Source: Bordetella holmesii ATCC 51541 | GTDB taxonomy: Bacteria > Pseudomonadota > Gammaproteobacteria > Burkholderiales > Burkholderiaceae_B | NCBI GenBank assembly: GCA_000612485.1 | Contig: CP007494.1 | Location: 2,914,001-2,978,000 of the forward strand | Direction of reading: 5' to 3' | DNA: 64,000 bases | Shown: positions 9,189-19,979 of the stretch, piece by piece | How the letters are laid out: every line of letters begins with the position of its first letter | Numbering within the stretch: the stretch's first letter is position 1 | Made by a program: the position numbers and the translations under genes | The notes under the pieces: generated by a model | What the model saw: the letters and a program-made list of their open reading frames with translations, nothing else | Told to the model about the DNA's origin: nothing | Database searches by the model: none

Positions 9189-11111
9189 ATGAGCGCGGTA
9201 ATGGATAATAGTGTGCCGCTGCCGACCGGCAAGGCGGAACCCACCTCCGGCACGCCTTCTCCTATGAAGCAAAATAACAACGCGCTGATGGATGCGCTTT
9301 TCAAGAACCTGACCCGCCTGTTCGCCTTCCTGGTGTTCATTCTGCTGGCGGCGATCATGGTGTCTCTTATCTACGGCAGCCGCGAATCGCTGGCCAAGTA
9401 CGGCCTGTCTTTTCTCTGGCTCAATGACTGGGATCCGGTTCAGCAGAACTACGGCGCCGTCGTGCCGATCATCGGCACGCTGTTGACGTCCTGCATCGCA
9501 TTGGCCATTGCCATCCCGGTGTCTTTTGGCATCGCCATCTTCCTGACCGAACTGTCTCCCACCTGGCTGCGCCGCCCGCTGGGCACGGCCATCGAAATGC
9601 TGGCGGCCATTCCGTCCATCATCTACGGGATGTGGGGCCTGTTCGTTTTCGTGCCGGTCTTCCAGCAATACGTGCAACCGCTGCTGATCGCCACGCTGGG
9701 CAATATTCCCCTGATAGGCGGTCTGTTTGCCGGCCCACCATTCGGTATCGGCATCTTCACGGCAGGCCTGATCCTGTCGATCATGATCATCCCCTTCATC
9801 GCCGCGGTGATGCGCGACGTCTTCGAACTCGTGCCTGCCATGCTCAAAGAGTCCGCCTACGGTCTGGGCAGCACGACGTGGGAAGTGATGTGGAGAGTGG
9901 TGCTGCCCTTTACCAAATCGGGCGTCATCGGCGGCATCATGCTGGGTCTGGGTCGCGCGCTGGGCGAAACCATGGCCGTGACCTTCGTCATCGGCAACGC
10001 GTTCAACTGGTCGGGCTCGCTGTTTTCGCCAGGCAACTCCATCGCCTCGGCGCTGGCCAACGAATTCAACGAGGCCGGCGGCATCCAGAAATCCGCGTTG
10101 CTGGAACTGGGGCTGATCCTGTTCCTCATCACCACTGTCGTGCTGGCGCTGGCCAAGATGTTGCTGGTTCGTCTGTCGGCCGCCGAAGGCCAAGATGTTG
10201 CTGGTTCGTCTGTCGGCCGCCGAAGGCACCAAAACCTGATCGCGGGAATACACATGGCTCAATCCTTGCTCAACATGAATAACGGCGTCTACCGGCGCCG
10301 CCGCGTGGTCAACCGCTGCATGCTCACAGTGTCGTTGGGTGCGTTGCTGTTCGGCCTGTTCTGGCTGTTCTGGATCATCTTCACCCTGCTGGCCAAGGGT
10401 GCGCCGGCGCTGTCGTACACCCTGTTCACGGAAATCACCCCGCCTCCGGGGCAGGGCGGTGGGCTGATCAACGCCATCGTAGGCAGCCTGCTGATGGCCG
10501 GCATGGGAACCCTTATCGGCACGCCCGTAGGCATCCTTGCTGGCACCTATCTGGCCGAGTACGGCCAGCGCGGCTGGCTGGCTCCCGCGACCCGCTTTCT
10601 GAACGATGTACTGCTGTCGGCACCATCGATCATCATCGGCCTTTTCATCTACGCCGTTTACGTGGCCCAGGTTGGCCATTACTCCGGTTGGGCCGGTGCG
10701 CTGGCACTGTCCATTCTCGTCATTCCGGTTGTCGTGCGCACCACGGACAATATGTTGCTGCTCGTGCCCAACAGCTTGCGCGAAGCCACCGCGGCGCTGG
10801 GTTGCCCAAAATGGCGCATGATCACCATGGTCTGCTATCGCGCCGCCCGCACGGGCATTATCACCGGCGTGCTGCTGGCCGTCGCCCGCATCTCCGGCGA
10901 GACCGCGCCGCTGCTGTTTACTGCGCTGTCGAACCAGTTCATGTCCTGGAACATGAACGCACCCATGGCCAACCTGCCAGTGGTCATCTATCAATATGCG
11001 GCCAGCCCCTTCCAGGATTGGAACAACCTTGCCTGGGCCGGCGCTACGCTGATAACCCTGCTGGTGCTGGGGATCAACATCCTCGCCCGCAATATGTTCC
11101 GCAAGTCGTAA
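9189..11111 (+). CDS. pstC: PstC-PstA permeases fused into one reading frame
   Basis: PstC and PstA form the membrane channel of the phosphate ABC transporter. The PstC part starts at the ATG at 9189 behind AAGGAA and shows the permease fold with the cytoplasmic loop [19 protein letters not shown]. Instead of stopping after ...[10 protein letters not shown], a 37-bp tandem duplication (10151-10224) shifts the frame by one and the reading frame runs straight into the normal pstA start at 10254. The result is one 640-residue polypeptide with two sets of roughly six helices, joined by about 20 polar residues expected in the cytoplasm. PstA may also still start on its own. Functional status unknown. 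Confidence 0.88.
   Translation: MSAVMDNSVPLPTGKAEPTSGTPSPMKQNNNALMDALFKNLTRLFAFLVFILLAAIMVSLIYGSRESLAKYGLSFLWLNDWDPVQQNYGAVVPIIGTLLTSCIALAIAIPVSFGIAIFLTELSPTWLRRPLGTAIEMLAAIPSIIYGMWGLFVFVPVFQQYVQPLLIATLGNIPLIGGLFAGPPFGIGIFTAGLILSIMIIPFIAAVMRDVFELVPAMLKESAYGLGSTTWEVMWRVVLPFTKSGVIGGIMLGLGRALGETMAVTFVIGNAFNWSGSLFSPGNSIASALANEFNEAGGIQKSALLELGLILFLITTVVLALAKMLLVRLSAAEGQDVAGSSVGRRRHQNLIAGIHMAQSLLNMNNGVYRRRRVVNRCMLTVSLGALLFGLFWLFWIIFTLLAKGAPALSYTLFTEITPPPGQGGGLINAIVGSLLMAGMGTLIGTPVGILAGTYLAEYGQRGWLAPATRFLNDVLLSAPSIIIGLFIYAVYVAQVGHYSGWAGALALSILVIPVVVRTTDNMLLLVPNSLREATAALGCPKWRMITMVCYRAARTGIITGVLLAVARISGETAPLLFTALSNQFMSWNMNAPMANLPVVIYQYAASPFQDWNNLAWAGATLITLLVLGINILARNMFRKS
10151..10224 (+). repeat. 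37-bp perfect tandem duplication at the 3' end of pstC
   Basis: GGCCAAGATGTTGCTGGTTC... at 10151-10187 is repeated exactly at 10188-10224. The length (37, not a multiple of three) shifts the pstC frame by one and bypasses its stop. Removing one copy restores the stop TGA after ACCAAAACC. Confidence 0.97.
10254..11111 (+). CDS. pstA: Phosphate ABC transporter permease PstA
   Basis: The second Pst permease; its own ATG at 10254 follows GCGGGAAT and begins [20 protein letters not shown]. The 285-residue unit has about six membrane helices and the EAA-type loop [17 protein letters not shown] near residue 175, which contacts the ATPase PstB. It is in frame with the extended pstC upstream because of the 37-bp duplication, so it can be made as the second half of a fusion or independently. 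pstB follows after 27 bp. Confidence 0.93.
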   Translation: MAQSLLNMNNGVYRRRRVVNRCMLTVSLGALLFGLFWLFWIIFTLLAKGAPALSYTLFTEITPPPGQGGGLINAIVGSLLMAGMGTLIGTPVGILAGTYLAEYGQRGWLAPATRFLNDVLLSAPSIIIGLFIYAVYVAQVGHYSGWAGALALSILVIPVVVRTTDNMLLLVPNSLREATAALGCPKWRMITMVCYRAARTGIITGVLLAVARISGETAPLLFTALSNQFMSWNMNAPMANLPVVIYQYAASPFQDWNNLAWAGATLITLLVLGINILARNMFRKS

Positions 11112-11138
11112 GTCAGCGCATCGGCACTAGGAAAAAAC

Positions 11139-11915
11139 ATGGAAAACACTGCACAAGCCGCGAAGTCCAAGATCGAGGTCAAGAACCTCAACTTCTACTA
11201 CGGCAAATTCCACGCGATCCGTAACGTCAACATGTCGATCCGCGAGAACAAGGTCACAGCCTTCATCGGACCGTCCGGCTGCGGCAAGTCCACGCTGCTG
11301 CGAACCTTCAACCGCATGTTCGAACTCTATCCAGGTCAACGCGCCGAAGGCGAAATCATCCTGGACGGCGAAAACCTGCTGACCTCCAAGACCGACATTT
11401 CCCTCATCCGCGCCAAGGTCGGCATGGTCTTTCAGAAGCCCACGCCCTTTCCCATGAGCATCTACGACAACATCGCCTTCGGCGTGCGTCTGTTCGAGCG
11501 GTTGTCCAAGGGAGAAATGGACGAGCGGGTCGAATGGGCCCTGTCCAAGGCTGCGCTCTGGAACGAAGTCAAAGACAAATTGCATCAGAGCGGCAACAGT
11601 CTATCGGGCGGCCAGCAACAGCGCCTGTGCATCGCGCGCGGCGTGGCCATCAAACCCGAAGTGCTACTGCTCGACGAACCGTGCTCTGCCCTGGACCCGA
11701 TCTCCACGGCGAAAATCGAAGAACTGATTGCGGAGCTCAAGCACGAGTACACCGTCGTCATCGTCACCCACAACATGCAACAGGCCGCCCGTTGCTCCGA
11801 CTACACGGCCTACATGTATCTGGGCGAACTGATGGAGTTCGGCGCCACCGACCAGATCTTCGTCAAGCCCACTCGCAAAGAAACTGAGGACTACATCACT
11901 GGGCGTTTCGGCTGA
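11139..11915 (+). CDS. pstB: Phosphate ABC transporter ATP-binding protein PstB
   Basis: ATPase that powers phosphate import. The 258-residue protein has Walker [10 protein letters not shown] (residues 44-52), the Q-loop [12 protein letters not shown], the ABC signature LSGGQQQR, Walker B VLLLDEP and the switch VTHN, all intact. It ends the pst operon. The usual downstream gene phoU is not present; a T-rich stretch (11954-11961) and then tRNA-Pro follow. Confidence 0.97.
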   Translation: MENTAQAAKSKIEVKNLNFYYGKFHAIRNVNMSIRENKVTAFIGPSGCGKSTLLRTFNRMFELYPGQRAEGEIILDGENLLTSKTDISLIRAKVGMVFQKPTPFPMSIYDNIAFGVRLFERLSKGEMDERVEWALSKAALWNEVKDKLHQSGNSLSGGQQQRLCIARGVAIKPEVLLLDEPCSALDPISTAKIEELIAELKHEYTVVIVTHNMQQAARCSDYTAYMYLGELMEFGATDQIFVKPTRKETEDYITGRFG

Positions 11916-12031
11916 TCCGGGATCCTATGCCTTCCAAACCCCCTCTCTGCGGGATTTTTTTACGCCAAGTATGAAAAACCCGCCTTGCGGGCTACGGCAG
12001 GGCGCCAGCTTCTGGTATAGTCTGCATCCTT

Positions 12032-12108
12032 CGGGGCGTAGCGCAGCCTGGTAGCGCATCTGCTTTGGGAGCAGAGGGTCGTGAGTTCGAATCCCACCGC
12101 CCCGACCA
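12032..12108 (+). tRNA. tRNA-Pro (anticodon TGG)
   Basis: A 77-nt cloverleaf: acceptor CGGGGCG pairs with CGCCCCG, the anticodon stem TCTGC/GCAGA holds the loop TTTGGGA (anticodon TGG), the T loop is TTCGAAT, and discriminator A plus encoded CCA end at 12108. The T stem GTGAG/CCCAC has one A-C mismatch (positions 52 and 62). Confidence 0.96.
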
Positions 12109-12120
12109 TATATATCAAAG

Positions 12121-12151
12121 GGTTAGCCGTATTCTTCGGCTAGCCTTTTTT
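12121..12151 (+). terminator. Terminator of tRNA-Pro
   Basis: GGTTAGCCG pairs with CGGCTAGCC (one G-T pair) around a 7-nt loop, followed directly by TTTTTT. A standard intrinsic terminator 12 bp after the tRNA. Confidence 0.85.
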
Positions 12152-12742
12152 GCTTCTGGGCTCAATGGGGCAACCTGCGGGCGGATGGCCGTGTATTGGT
12201 GTGGATTCCAGCGCACGCATGGGTGGGTGTTGCCTCGAAATTCCGAGGTTGGGCGGTGGATGACGGTTGCAGTTTGGAGCCGTACTGAACGATCTGTTCG
12301 GGCCGGATGTCGGGCAGGGCAGTGACGCAAAGGGACACCGATGAGCTCCATTGCACGCGATATTGCCAAACCGTCTGCGACGGTTTTTTCCTATCTTCTG
12401 TACCACGGCAGGATCCTGCCTCGCTCCCGAATACGCCGTACCGACTTGCCACTCCCAGCCTCCTCGGAGTTCGTCATTGAGAACTCCCGCTTAGGGTCGG
12501 AAACGCCTAGTCTCCAACGGCGCTTAGGGCGGCAGCGACCATCGGCTGTCAGCCCCGCCTGAGCAGTATGACTAATACCGAACCAGACAGGCCTCGTGCA
12601 CCAGTCAGGCGTCTCCACTCGCGAGCCACAGACAAATTCTCCATCGCGGCCGGCCCGGCCGCGCCGACGCGTCATGCTTTGCTGTTAGTCTTCCTCCACA
12701 CGCAGGCGCATCCCGTGCCTGCCCTCCCGCGCAAAGACGTCC
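12152..12742. other. Gene-free stretch before the DUF1993 gene
   Basis: No reading frame here looks like a real protein: the short open frames on both strands overlap one another and have no recognisable motifs. The only structured signal is an intrinsic-terminator-like hairpin at 12368-12386 with no evident gene before it. The stretch may be the remains of lost genes. Confidence 0.6.
12368..12386 (+). terminator. Orphan intrinsic terminator
   Basis: AAACCGTC pairs perfectly with GACGGTTT around a TGC loop and runs into a six-T tract. The preceding 200 bp hold no convincing gene, so it may mark the end of a small RNA or a deleted gene. Confidence 0.6.
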
Positions 12743-13252
12743 ATGACTTCTGCCCTCTTTAACAGCTCCGTTCCCGTTCTCAAGCAATTGCTGTCGGCCT
12801 TGTCCGATGTGCTCAAGAAAGCCGAAGACCAGGCAACGCTCAAGAACATTGACCCCGACGCCTATCTGGGCGCCCGCCTGTTTCCCGACATGTTTCCCCT
12901 GATCCGCCAGGTGCAAATCGCCGCCGACTTCGCCAAGGGCATCTCGTCGCGCCTGGCCGGCGCCGACGTCCCGGTCTGGGAGAACACCGAGACGAGCTTT
13001 GCCGACCTGCAAGCTCTCATCGCCAAGACGCTCGCTCATGTGGAATCGTTCACGCCCGAGCAGTTTGCGCAAAGCGACACACGTGAGATCGTGCTGCGCC
13101 CCGGCACGCCCAAGGAAAGGATACTGACGGGCAGCACCTATCTGCTGCATTACGGCCTGCCGCAATTCTTCTTTCACGTGACCACGACTTACGCCATCCT
13201 GCGCCATAACGGCGTTGAGATCGGCAAGCGGGATTACATGGGCCAGTATTGA
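12743..13252 (+). CDS. DUF1993 family protein
   Basis: A 169-residue cytoplasmic protein of the DUF1993 family (related in fold to DinB/YfiT four-helix bundles); function unknown. Recognised from the family blocks NIDPDAYLGARLFPDMFPLIRQ near residue 40 and FFFHVTTTYAILRHNGVEIGKRDYMG at the C-terminus. Length is normal. The start ATG at 12743 gives the expected short N-terminus. It is immediately followed by a hairpin and then by an IS3-family remnant, so it is the last intact native gene before the IS nest. Confidence 0.85.
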   Translation: MTSALFNSSVPVLKQLLSALSDVLKKAEDQATLKNIDPDAYLGARLFPDMFPLIRQVQIAADFAKGISSRLAGADVPVWENTETSFADLQALIAKTLAHVESFTPEQFAQSDTREIVLRPGTPKERILTGSTYLLHYGLPQFFFHVTTTYAILRHNGVEIGKRDYMGQY

Positions 13253-13300
13253 TTGACGGGGAGGGGCAAGGCCCTAATCGGGGCTGCAGCCTCTCTCGGC

Positions 13301-13337
13301 CCCCGCTTAGCCAGATCGCTTGGCTGACTCAGCGGGG
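13301..13337 (+). terminator. Hairpin after the DUF1993 gene
   Basis: CCCCGCT (13301-13307) pairs with AGCGGGG (13331-13337), and inside it AGCCA pairs with TGGCT. No T run follows; the truncated IS3 remnant begins at about its right edge. Confidence 0.5.
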
Positions 13338-14145
13338 CGGGGGGCTCGGTCCCTCGGAGCTGCGACGACTTCGCCAGCTTGAAGAGGAATGCAATCGACT
13401 CAAGCGCCTGGTTGCGGACCTGTCGCTGGACAAGGCTATACTGCAGGACGTTCTGGCAAAAAAGCTCTGAAGCCTTCGCGGCGCCGCGTACTCGTGGACG
13501 ATCTGATGAAACGCTACGGCGTCGGGGTGACCAAGGCATGCGCCGCAGTCATGATTTCCCGGTCGTTGTATCGCTACGAATCGTGTCGACGCGACAGTGG
13601 CGTGCTGGTCATGCGAATCCGCGAGATAGCGCACACGCGGGTTCACTACGGATACCGGCGTGTACATGTGATGCTGCGCCGAGAAGGCTATCGAGACAAT
13701 CACAAACGGGTCTACCGTTTGTACCGAGAACAAGGCTTGTCCTTGCGGCACAAGCGCCCCAAGCGCAATAAGTCGGCACAGCGTCGCCAACCCGAAGCGG
13801 TTGCGCAAGCCATCAATGACATCTGGAGCATGGACTTCGTCATGGATCAATTATTCGATGGCCGTCGCTTGCGTGCCCTGACCCTGGTCGACAATTACTC
13901 CAGGGAGTGCCTGGCCATCGACATTGGGCAAAACCTTCGGGGTGGCGATGTGGTGGCGACGCTTGGACGCGTATGCGCACTGCGTGGCTTGCCGCGCGTC
14001 ATCAAAACCGATAATGGCAGCGAGTTCATCTCCAAAGCCATGGACAAATGGGCATACGAAAACGGCGTGGAAATCGACTTCAGCCGGCCCGGCAAGCCGA
14101 CGGACAATGCGCAGTGCGAATCCTTCAATGGCCGCTTCCGCCAGG
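13338..14145 (+). mobile_element. IS3-family remnant (outermost element of the nest), truncated at both ends
   Basis: It holds the last ~40 codons of an orfA (leucine-zipper region RRLRQLEEECNRLKRLVADL) and most of an orfB. The orfA start and left inverted repeat are missing on the left, and on the right the orfB stops at GRFRQE where a second IS3-family element begins. No target duplication or terminal repeats remain. Confidence 0.85.
13389..14145 (+). pseudogene. IS3-family transposase OrfB, C-terminally truncated
   Basis: DDE integrase-like transposase. It lies in the -1 frame relative to the orfA tail (which stops at 13470), with an AAAAAAG slippery run in the overlap (around 13457), the usual IS3 programmed-frameshift arrangement. 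HTH region MKRYGVGVTKACAAVMISRSLYRY and the HYGYRRVHVMLRREG block are present, as are the first catalytic aspartates (WSMDFVMDQ and KTDNGSEF). The reading frame is cut after DNAQCESFNGRFRQE by the next IS, so the last ~35 residues are lost. Confidence 0.88.
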
Positions 14146-14329
14146 AGGGTAATCCCCCCGCAAAAGCGGTGAGGTCAGAAGTAGAATTTTCTCGTTGAGG
14201 AGTTCTACCGCATGAAGAAGTCGAGATTTACGGACAGCTAGATCATCGAAGTGTCAACGCCGGTTGAAAATTGACCCACTTTCGTCGGAATCGTCGGAGT
14301 AAAACTGACCCACCCCGGCGTTCAAAAAC

Positions 14330-16107
<1,778 letters not shown>

Positions 16108-16419
16108 TGTCGGCGGCCAAAAGGCCGCCATCATCGCCCAGGTGGGTCAGATTTACTCCGACGCGGTGGGTCAGTATTACATCGGCGCTGACATCGAAGC
16201 GATTAAGCGGGCCGAGGCAGGCTTGGCAGTGCCCGAGTTGTGCCGCGAGCTGGGAATCAGTTCAGCAACGTTCTACAAATGGCGGTCCAAGTTCGGCGGC
16301 ATGGATGTGTCAATGATGTCGCGGATGAAGGAGCTGGAGGCCGAGAACGCGCGGCTTCGCAAGATGTATGTCGAGGAGAGGCTCAAAGCTGAACTTCGAG
16401 CGGAGGCACTCGAAAAAAA

Positions 16420-17247
16420 GTGGTGAGGCCATCTCGCCGACGCGAGATGGCCCAACACATGGTGCGCGAGCGAGGCATTTCAGTACGCCTGGCCTGCGAG
16501 GTGGTTGGCATCAGCCAGACCTGCTACCGGTACGTCTGCAAGCGCAGCACCGAGAACGATGAGATTGCAGACTGGCTGATGAGGCTTACAGACAGCCACC
16601 GCAGTTGGGGGTTCGGGCTGTGCTACCTGTATCTGCGCAACGTCAAAGGCTACTCGTGGAATCATAAGCGGATCTACCGCATCCATCGGGATCTGGAGCT
16701 GAATCTTCGTATCAAGCCGCGCAAGCGTCTGGTGCGCCAAGCGCCCGAGCCGCTGACCGTGCCAAACCAACTCAACCATGTATGGTCGATGGACTTCATG
16801 CACGATCAGCTGACCGATGGCCGAAGCATCCGATTGTTCAACGTGATCGACGACTTCAATCGAGAAGCCCTGGGCATCGAAATCGACTTCTCGCTGCCGT
16901 CCGAGCGCGTGATCCGATCTTTGAAGCAGATTATCGGTTGGCGGGGAAAACCTCTGGCGATCCGCTGCGACAACGGACCGGAATATCTAAGCGACGCTAT
17001 TACCAAGTGGGCTGGGCAATGGGGTATCAAGCTCGAATACATCCAGCCAGGCAAGCCACAGCAAAATGCCTATGTCGAACGATTCAACAGGACCGTGCGC
17101 TACGAGTGGCTGTCTCAGTACCACTGGGAAGACCTGGATCACGTGCAGCGCGCCGCGACCGAATGGATGTGGTCTTACAATCACGAACGCCCGAATATGG
17201 CACTGGGCGGCTACACCCCTAAACAGCGGCTAGCCATGGCCGCATAG
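16420..17247 (+). CDS. IS3-family transposase OrfB
   Basis: 275-residue DDE transposase. Catalytic residues are in [18 protein letters not shown] and QNAYVERFN; the C-terminal [15 protein letters not shown] block is intact. It is expressed in IS3 elements by -1 frameshifting from orfA, which here is broken by IS21 and an amber codon, so the fused OrfAB transposase cannot be made from this copy. Confidence 0.93.
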   Translation: MVRPSRRREMAQHMVRERGISVRLACEVVGISQTCYRYVCKRSTENDEIADWLMRLTDSHRSWGFGLCYLYLRNVKGYSWNHKRIYRIHRDLELNLRIKPRKRLVRQAPEPLTVPNQLNHVWSMDFMHDQLTDGRSIRLFNVIDDFNREALGIEIDFSLPSERVIRSLKQIIGWRGKPLAIRCDNGPEYLSDAITKWAGQWGIKLEYIQPGKPQQNAYVERFNRTVRYEWLSQYHWEDLDHVQRAATEWMWSYNHERPNMALGGYTPKQRLAMAA

Positions 17248-17290
17248 CGTTCCTACTTCTGGCAATCACTAAGAAGGGGGGGATTACCCT

Positions 17291-17353
17291 CGCCCAGCAG
17301 GGGCTGCAATTTTTTTCTTGCACGTAGCTCCAGCATCGCCTCGCCATAGGCTT
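17291..17353. other. 63-bp orphan fragment between two IS elements
   Basis: A short non-IS stretch trapped between the right end of the second IS3-family element and the left end of the IS407-type element. On the minus strand one frame reads AYGEAMLELRARKKLQPLLG, which looks like part of a coding region, but it is too short to assign. Confidence 0.4.
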
Positions 17354-17413
17354 TGACCTGCTCCCCGTGATTAGTACGAAATCGATGTAGAGTCCGTTCC
17401 CAAAGGAATGGCA

Positions 17414-17674
17414 ATGAAGAAACGATTTACGGAAGAGCAAATCATCGGCGTGCTCAAGGAAGCCGATGCAGGTGCCAAGCCCGCAGAGTTGTGCCGCAAG
17501 CACGGAATCTCCGAGGCAACGTACTACAACTGGAAGGCGAAGTTCGGTGGCATGACGGTGTCGGACGCTCAGAGGCTCAAGGAGCTGGAGCAGGAGAACA
17601 ACAAGCTCAAGAAGCTGTTGGCCGAGTCGATGCTGGACAAGGCGGCGCTTCAGGATCTGCTAAGCCGAAAGTAG
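17414..17674 (+). CDS. IS407-type OrfA (copy 1)
   Basis: 86-residue HTH protein starting MKKRFTEEQIIGVLKEADAG; the start is chosen for the AAGGA 8 bp upstream, and an ATG six bases earlier is also in frame. HTH near residues 20-45 and a leucine zipper (KELEQENNKLKKLLAE) at the C-terminus. Produces OrfAB by -1 frameshift with orfB. Confidence 0.93.
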   Translation: MKKRFTEEQIIGVLKEADAGAKPAELCRKHGISEATYYNWKAKFGGMTVSDAQRLKELEQENNKLKKLLAESMLDKAALQDLLSRK

Positions 17675-18534
17675 TCAGCCCGCAGGCCAAACGCGAGGCG
17701 GTCAGGACATTAATGACCGAGCGCAGCATGGGTGTTACCCGGGCCTGTGGGCTGGTAGGAATTTCGCGGTCGCTGTTTGCCTACGAGAGCACACGCTCAG
17801 GCGATGCTGCGCTGACCGAGCGCATGAAAGAGATGGCAGTGGAGAAACGACGCTACGGCTATCGGAGGATCCATGTGCTCTTACGTCGCGAAGGCTGGCA
17901 AGCAAATCACAAGCGAATCTGGCGGCTGTACAGTCTGGCAGGGTTAAGCGTGCGAAAACGAAAGCGTAAGCGAATCGCGGCGACCGAGCGCGTGGTTCGC
18001 CCAGCGGCAATCGCGCCGAATCAGAGTTGGTCAATGGACTTTGTGGCCGACGGCCTAGCCTATGGCCGCCGATTCCGCTGTTTGACTATCGTCGATGACT
18101 ACACTCGCGAATGCCTGGCCATCGAGGTCGATACGTCGTTGCCGGGACTGCGTGTTGCCATGGTGCTGCAACGGCTGGCGGAGATGCGTGGCCTGCCGCG
18201 ATCTATTACCGTGGACAACGGGCCAGAGTTCGCCGGAAGAGCCTTGGACGCCTGGGCCTACCAAGCAGGCGTAAAGCTGTCGTTTATTCGGCCGGGTAAG
18301 CCGGTGGAGAACGCTTATATCGAAAGTTTCAACGGCAAGTTCCGCGACGAATGCCTTAACGAGCACTGGTTCTTGTCCCTGCGACAGGCTAAAAGCTTGA
18401 TCGAAAACTGGCGAGTCGAGTACAACACCGATCGGCCTCACAGCGCGCTCGGATATTTAACGCCGGCGCAATTCGTGCAGGCTCATCAGAAAGAAGGTCT
18501 TTTACCCCTGGGCTCTATGTCGGTGCCGTACTAA
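17665..18534 (+). CDS. IS407-type transposase OrfB (copy 1)
   Basis: DDE transposase read in the -1 frame relative to orfA; the listed start is where the frames overlap, not a proven initiation codon. Catalytic residues lie in WSMDFVADGL, TVDNGPEFAG and ENAYIESFNGKFR; it ends with YNTDRPHSALGYLTP and LLPLGSMSVPY. Complete and apparently functional. Confidence 0.92.
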   Translation, partial: PKVVSPQAKREAVRTLMTERSMGVTRACGLVGISRSLFAYESTRSGDAALTERMKEMAVEKRRYGYRRIHVLLRREGWQANHKRIWRLYSLAGLSVRKRKRKRIAATERVVRPAAIAPNQSWSMDFVADGLAYGRRFRCLTIVDDYTRECLAIEVDTSLPGLRVAMVLQRLAEMRGLPRSITVDNGPEFAGRALDAWAYQAGVKLSFIRPGKPVENAYIESFNGKFRDECLNEHWFLSLRQAKSLIENWRVEYNTDRPHSALGYLTPAQFVQAHQKEGLLPLGSMSVPY

Positions 18535-18550
18535 ATCTGGGGGCAGGTCA

Positions 18551-19278
18551 GTTATACGACGGGGTTTCGCGCCGACGAACGCTTTGCATTGTGCAGCACG
18601 TTCAAGGTCTTGGCCGTAGGCGCCGTCCTGGCACGCGTGGCGCGCGGTGAGGATGATCTGTCTCGCCCGATGCGCCTGAGTGCGGCCGATATCGTGGCGC
18701 ACTCGCCGGTTACTCAACAGCGCCTGAACGAGGGAATGACGCTTGGTCAACTCTGTGATGCCGCTTTGGTGGTCGGCGACAACACCGCCGCCAACCTGCT
18801 GCTGTCGACCATAGGTGGGCCACCCGGGGTCACGGCCTACGCCCGGTCCCTGGGCGATGCCGTCACGCGTTTGGATCGCCTGGAAACCGCGCTCAATGAC
18901 GCCACGCCGGGAGATGATCGAGACACCACCTCACCGGTGGCCATGGCCGAAAATCTGCGCCAACTGGTTCTGGGTGATGCTCTACCCGGGCCCGAGCGCG
19001 AACGTGTCCGCGACGGATTGTTGCATTGCCAGACCGGGAAGGGGCGTCTGAGGGCAGGTTTGCCCGCCGCATGGACTTTCGGGCATCGAACGGGGGCAGG
19101 TGGACACGGTACCTGCAATGACATTGGTATCGCGTGGCCGCCGTCTGCCGGGCCGGTCGTTATCAGCGCCTATCTGACGGAGTCACCCCTGCCGCTGCCT
19201 GAGCGTGAGCGCGTCTTGGCCGAGGCCGGCCGCATCGTGGTGCACGGTCTGACGTCGGCGCGGCTGCAAGCAGGCTGA
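18551..19278 (+). pseudogene. Class A beta-lactamase, N-terminus removed by IS407
   Basis: Serine beta-lactamase lacking its signal peptide and first part. The remaining frame begins at the IS junction (YTTGFRADERFALCSTFKVLA) and holds the catalytic STFK (Ser70 and Lys73 equivalents), VGDN in place of SDN, ETALN (the Glu166/Asn170 equivalents) and HRTGAGG (Arg in place of Lys in KTG). All active-site elements survive, but no export signal or native start does. Any expression would need an IS-derived promoter and would stay cytoplasmic. Confidence 0.88.
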
Positions 19279-19282
19279 ACCC

Positions 19283-19588
19283 TTACTTTCCGGCGGCGGC
19301 AGCGGGCTTGTCCTCGCAACTGAAGGTGACCACCGCTTCCTTGGGCATAAGGCCTGTGGCGTGGTTGGAACTGACCTCTGGGCGCGCATAGCGTTGGTTC
19401 TTCTGGCCGCAATAGTCTTCGGCTTGTTGCCGAGCCTGGTTTTTGATTTCAACCCAGGTCATGGCTTTGGCGCCGGCGTTGTAGCGAATTTGATAGCGGT
19501 CTTTGTCGACAGCTTTGATTTCGCTACTGACTCCGCAGGCGGTGAGCAGCGTCAGCAGGCATAGCGGCAAGGCAGAGCGAGGAAGCAT
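19283..19588 (-). CDS. Putative lipoprotein
   Basis: The start at 19588 gives a 101-residue protein with a lipoprotein signal, MLPRSALPLCLLTLLTAC, lipidated cysteine at residue 18. The mature part (YQIRYNAGAKAMTWVEIKNQARQQAEDYC...) is not recognised as a named family. It ends in an alanine-rich KPAAAAGK tail. Convergent with, and 4 bp from, the truncated beta-lactamase. Confidence 0.7.
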   Translation of the reverse strand: MLPRSALPLCLLTLLTACGVSSEIKAVDKDRYQIRYNAGAKAMTWVEIKNQARQQAEDYCGQKNQRYARPEVSSNHATGLMPKEAVVTFSCEDKPAAAAGK

Positions 19589-19714
19589 GTCGATTTCCGA
19601 AACAGGGCTGCAATGCCGGTATTTTATGCCACCGCAGGTCCACGCCAGCGCCATTCGGTCGTGCTAGCATCCGGCCATTAACCGCGCATGCGGTGTCTTC
19701 GTCAGAGGTATGGC

Positions 19715-19960
19715 ATGGATATTCAGGAACAGATCGCGGTCATCGTGCACACCGTCTCGCACCAGGGCGGACGCATCGACGCACTGAACGCTACCTTGGC
19801 GGCAACCCTGCACCTGGTCAAAGAGTCGCCCGGCTTGAAAGAGGCGATAGAGGCTCAACTCGAAAAAAACTACTCCACGCTGTTGGCGCGATCCGAGAAC
19901 CCGCAATATATGGCTGGTTTCGAGAGTGTGCGAGACATGGTGCAGGCGGCGTTGAAATAA
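19715..19960 (+). CDS. Hypothetical protein, 81 residues
   Basis: Begins MDIQEQIAVIVHTVSHQGGRIDALNATL at 19715, with AGAGG about 8 bp upstream; a longer start at 19688 is less likely. Mostly helical, no signal or membrane segment, no family recognised. Divergent from the lipoprotein gene on its left and convergent with the MocR gene on its right. Confidence 0.6.
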   Translation: MDIQEQIAVIVHTVSHQGGRIDALNATLAATLHLVKESPGLKEAIEAQLEKNYSTLLARSENPQYMAGFESVRDMVQAALK

Positions 19961-19979
19961 GCATCTGCCGCAGCAAAAG

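Larger units (their letters stand above)
17354..18550 (+). mobile_element. IS407-type IS3-family element, copy 1 (1197 bp)
   Basis: Left end TGACCTGCTCCCC, right end GGGGGCAGGTCA, the IS407-group termini. orfA and orfB overlap. The flanking tetranucleotides differ (GCTT left, GTTA right), so there is no 4-bp target duplication: the junctions arose by recombination or an adjacent deletion. The right end has removed the start of a beta-lactamase gene. A second copy at 59878-61074 differs at one noticed base (17843 A, 60367 C; Glu to Ala in OrfB). Confidence 0.95.

Noticed and set aside
9171..10994. 607-codon open frame on the minus strand
   Set aside because: Low-complexity, His/Gln/Arg-rich shadow of pstC/pstA in GC-rich DNA; no start signal or family.
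12065..12452. Several overlapping 60-96 codon frames after tRNA-Pro
   Set aside because: They overlap each other and the tRNA on both strands, have no ribosome-binding sites and show no protein-like motifs.
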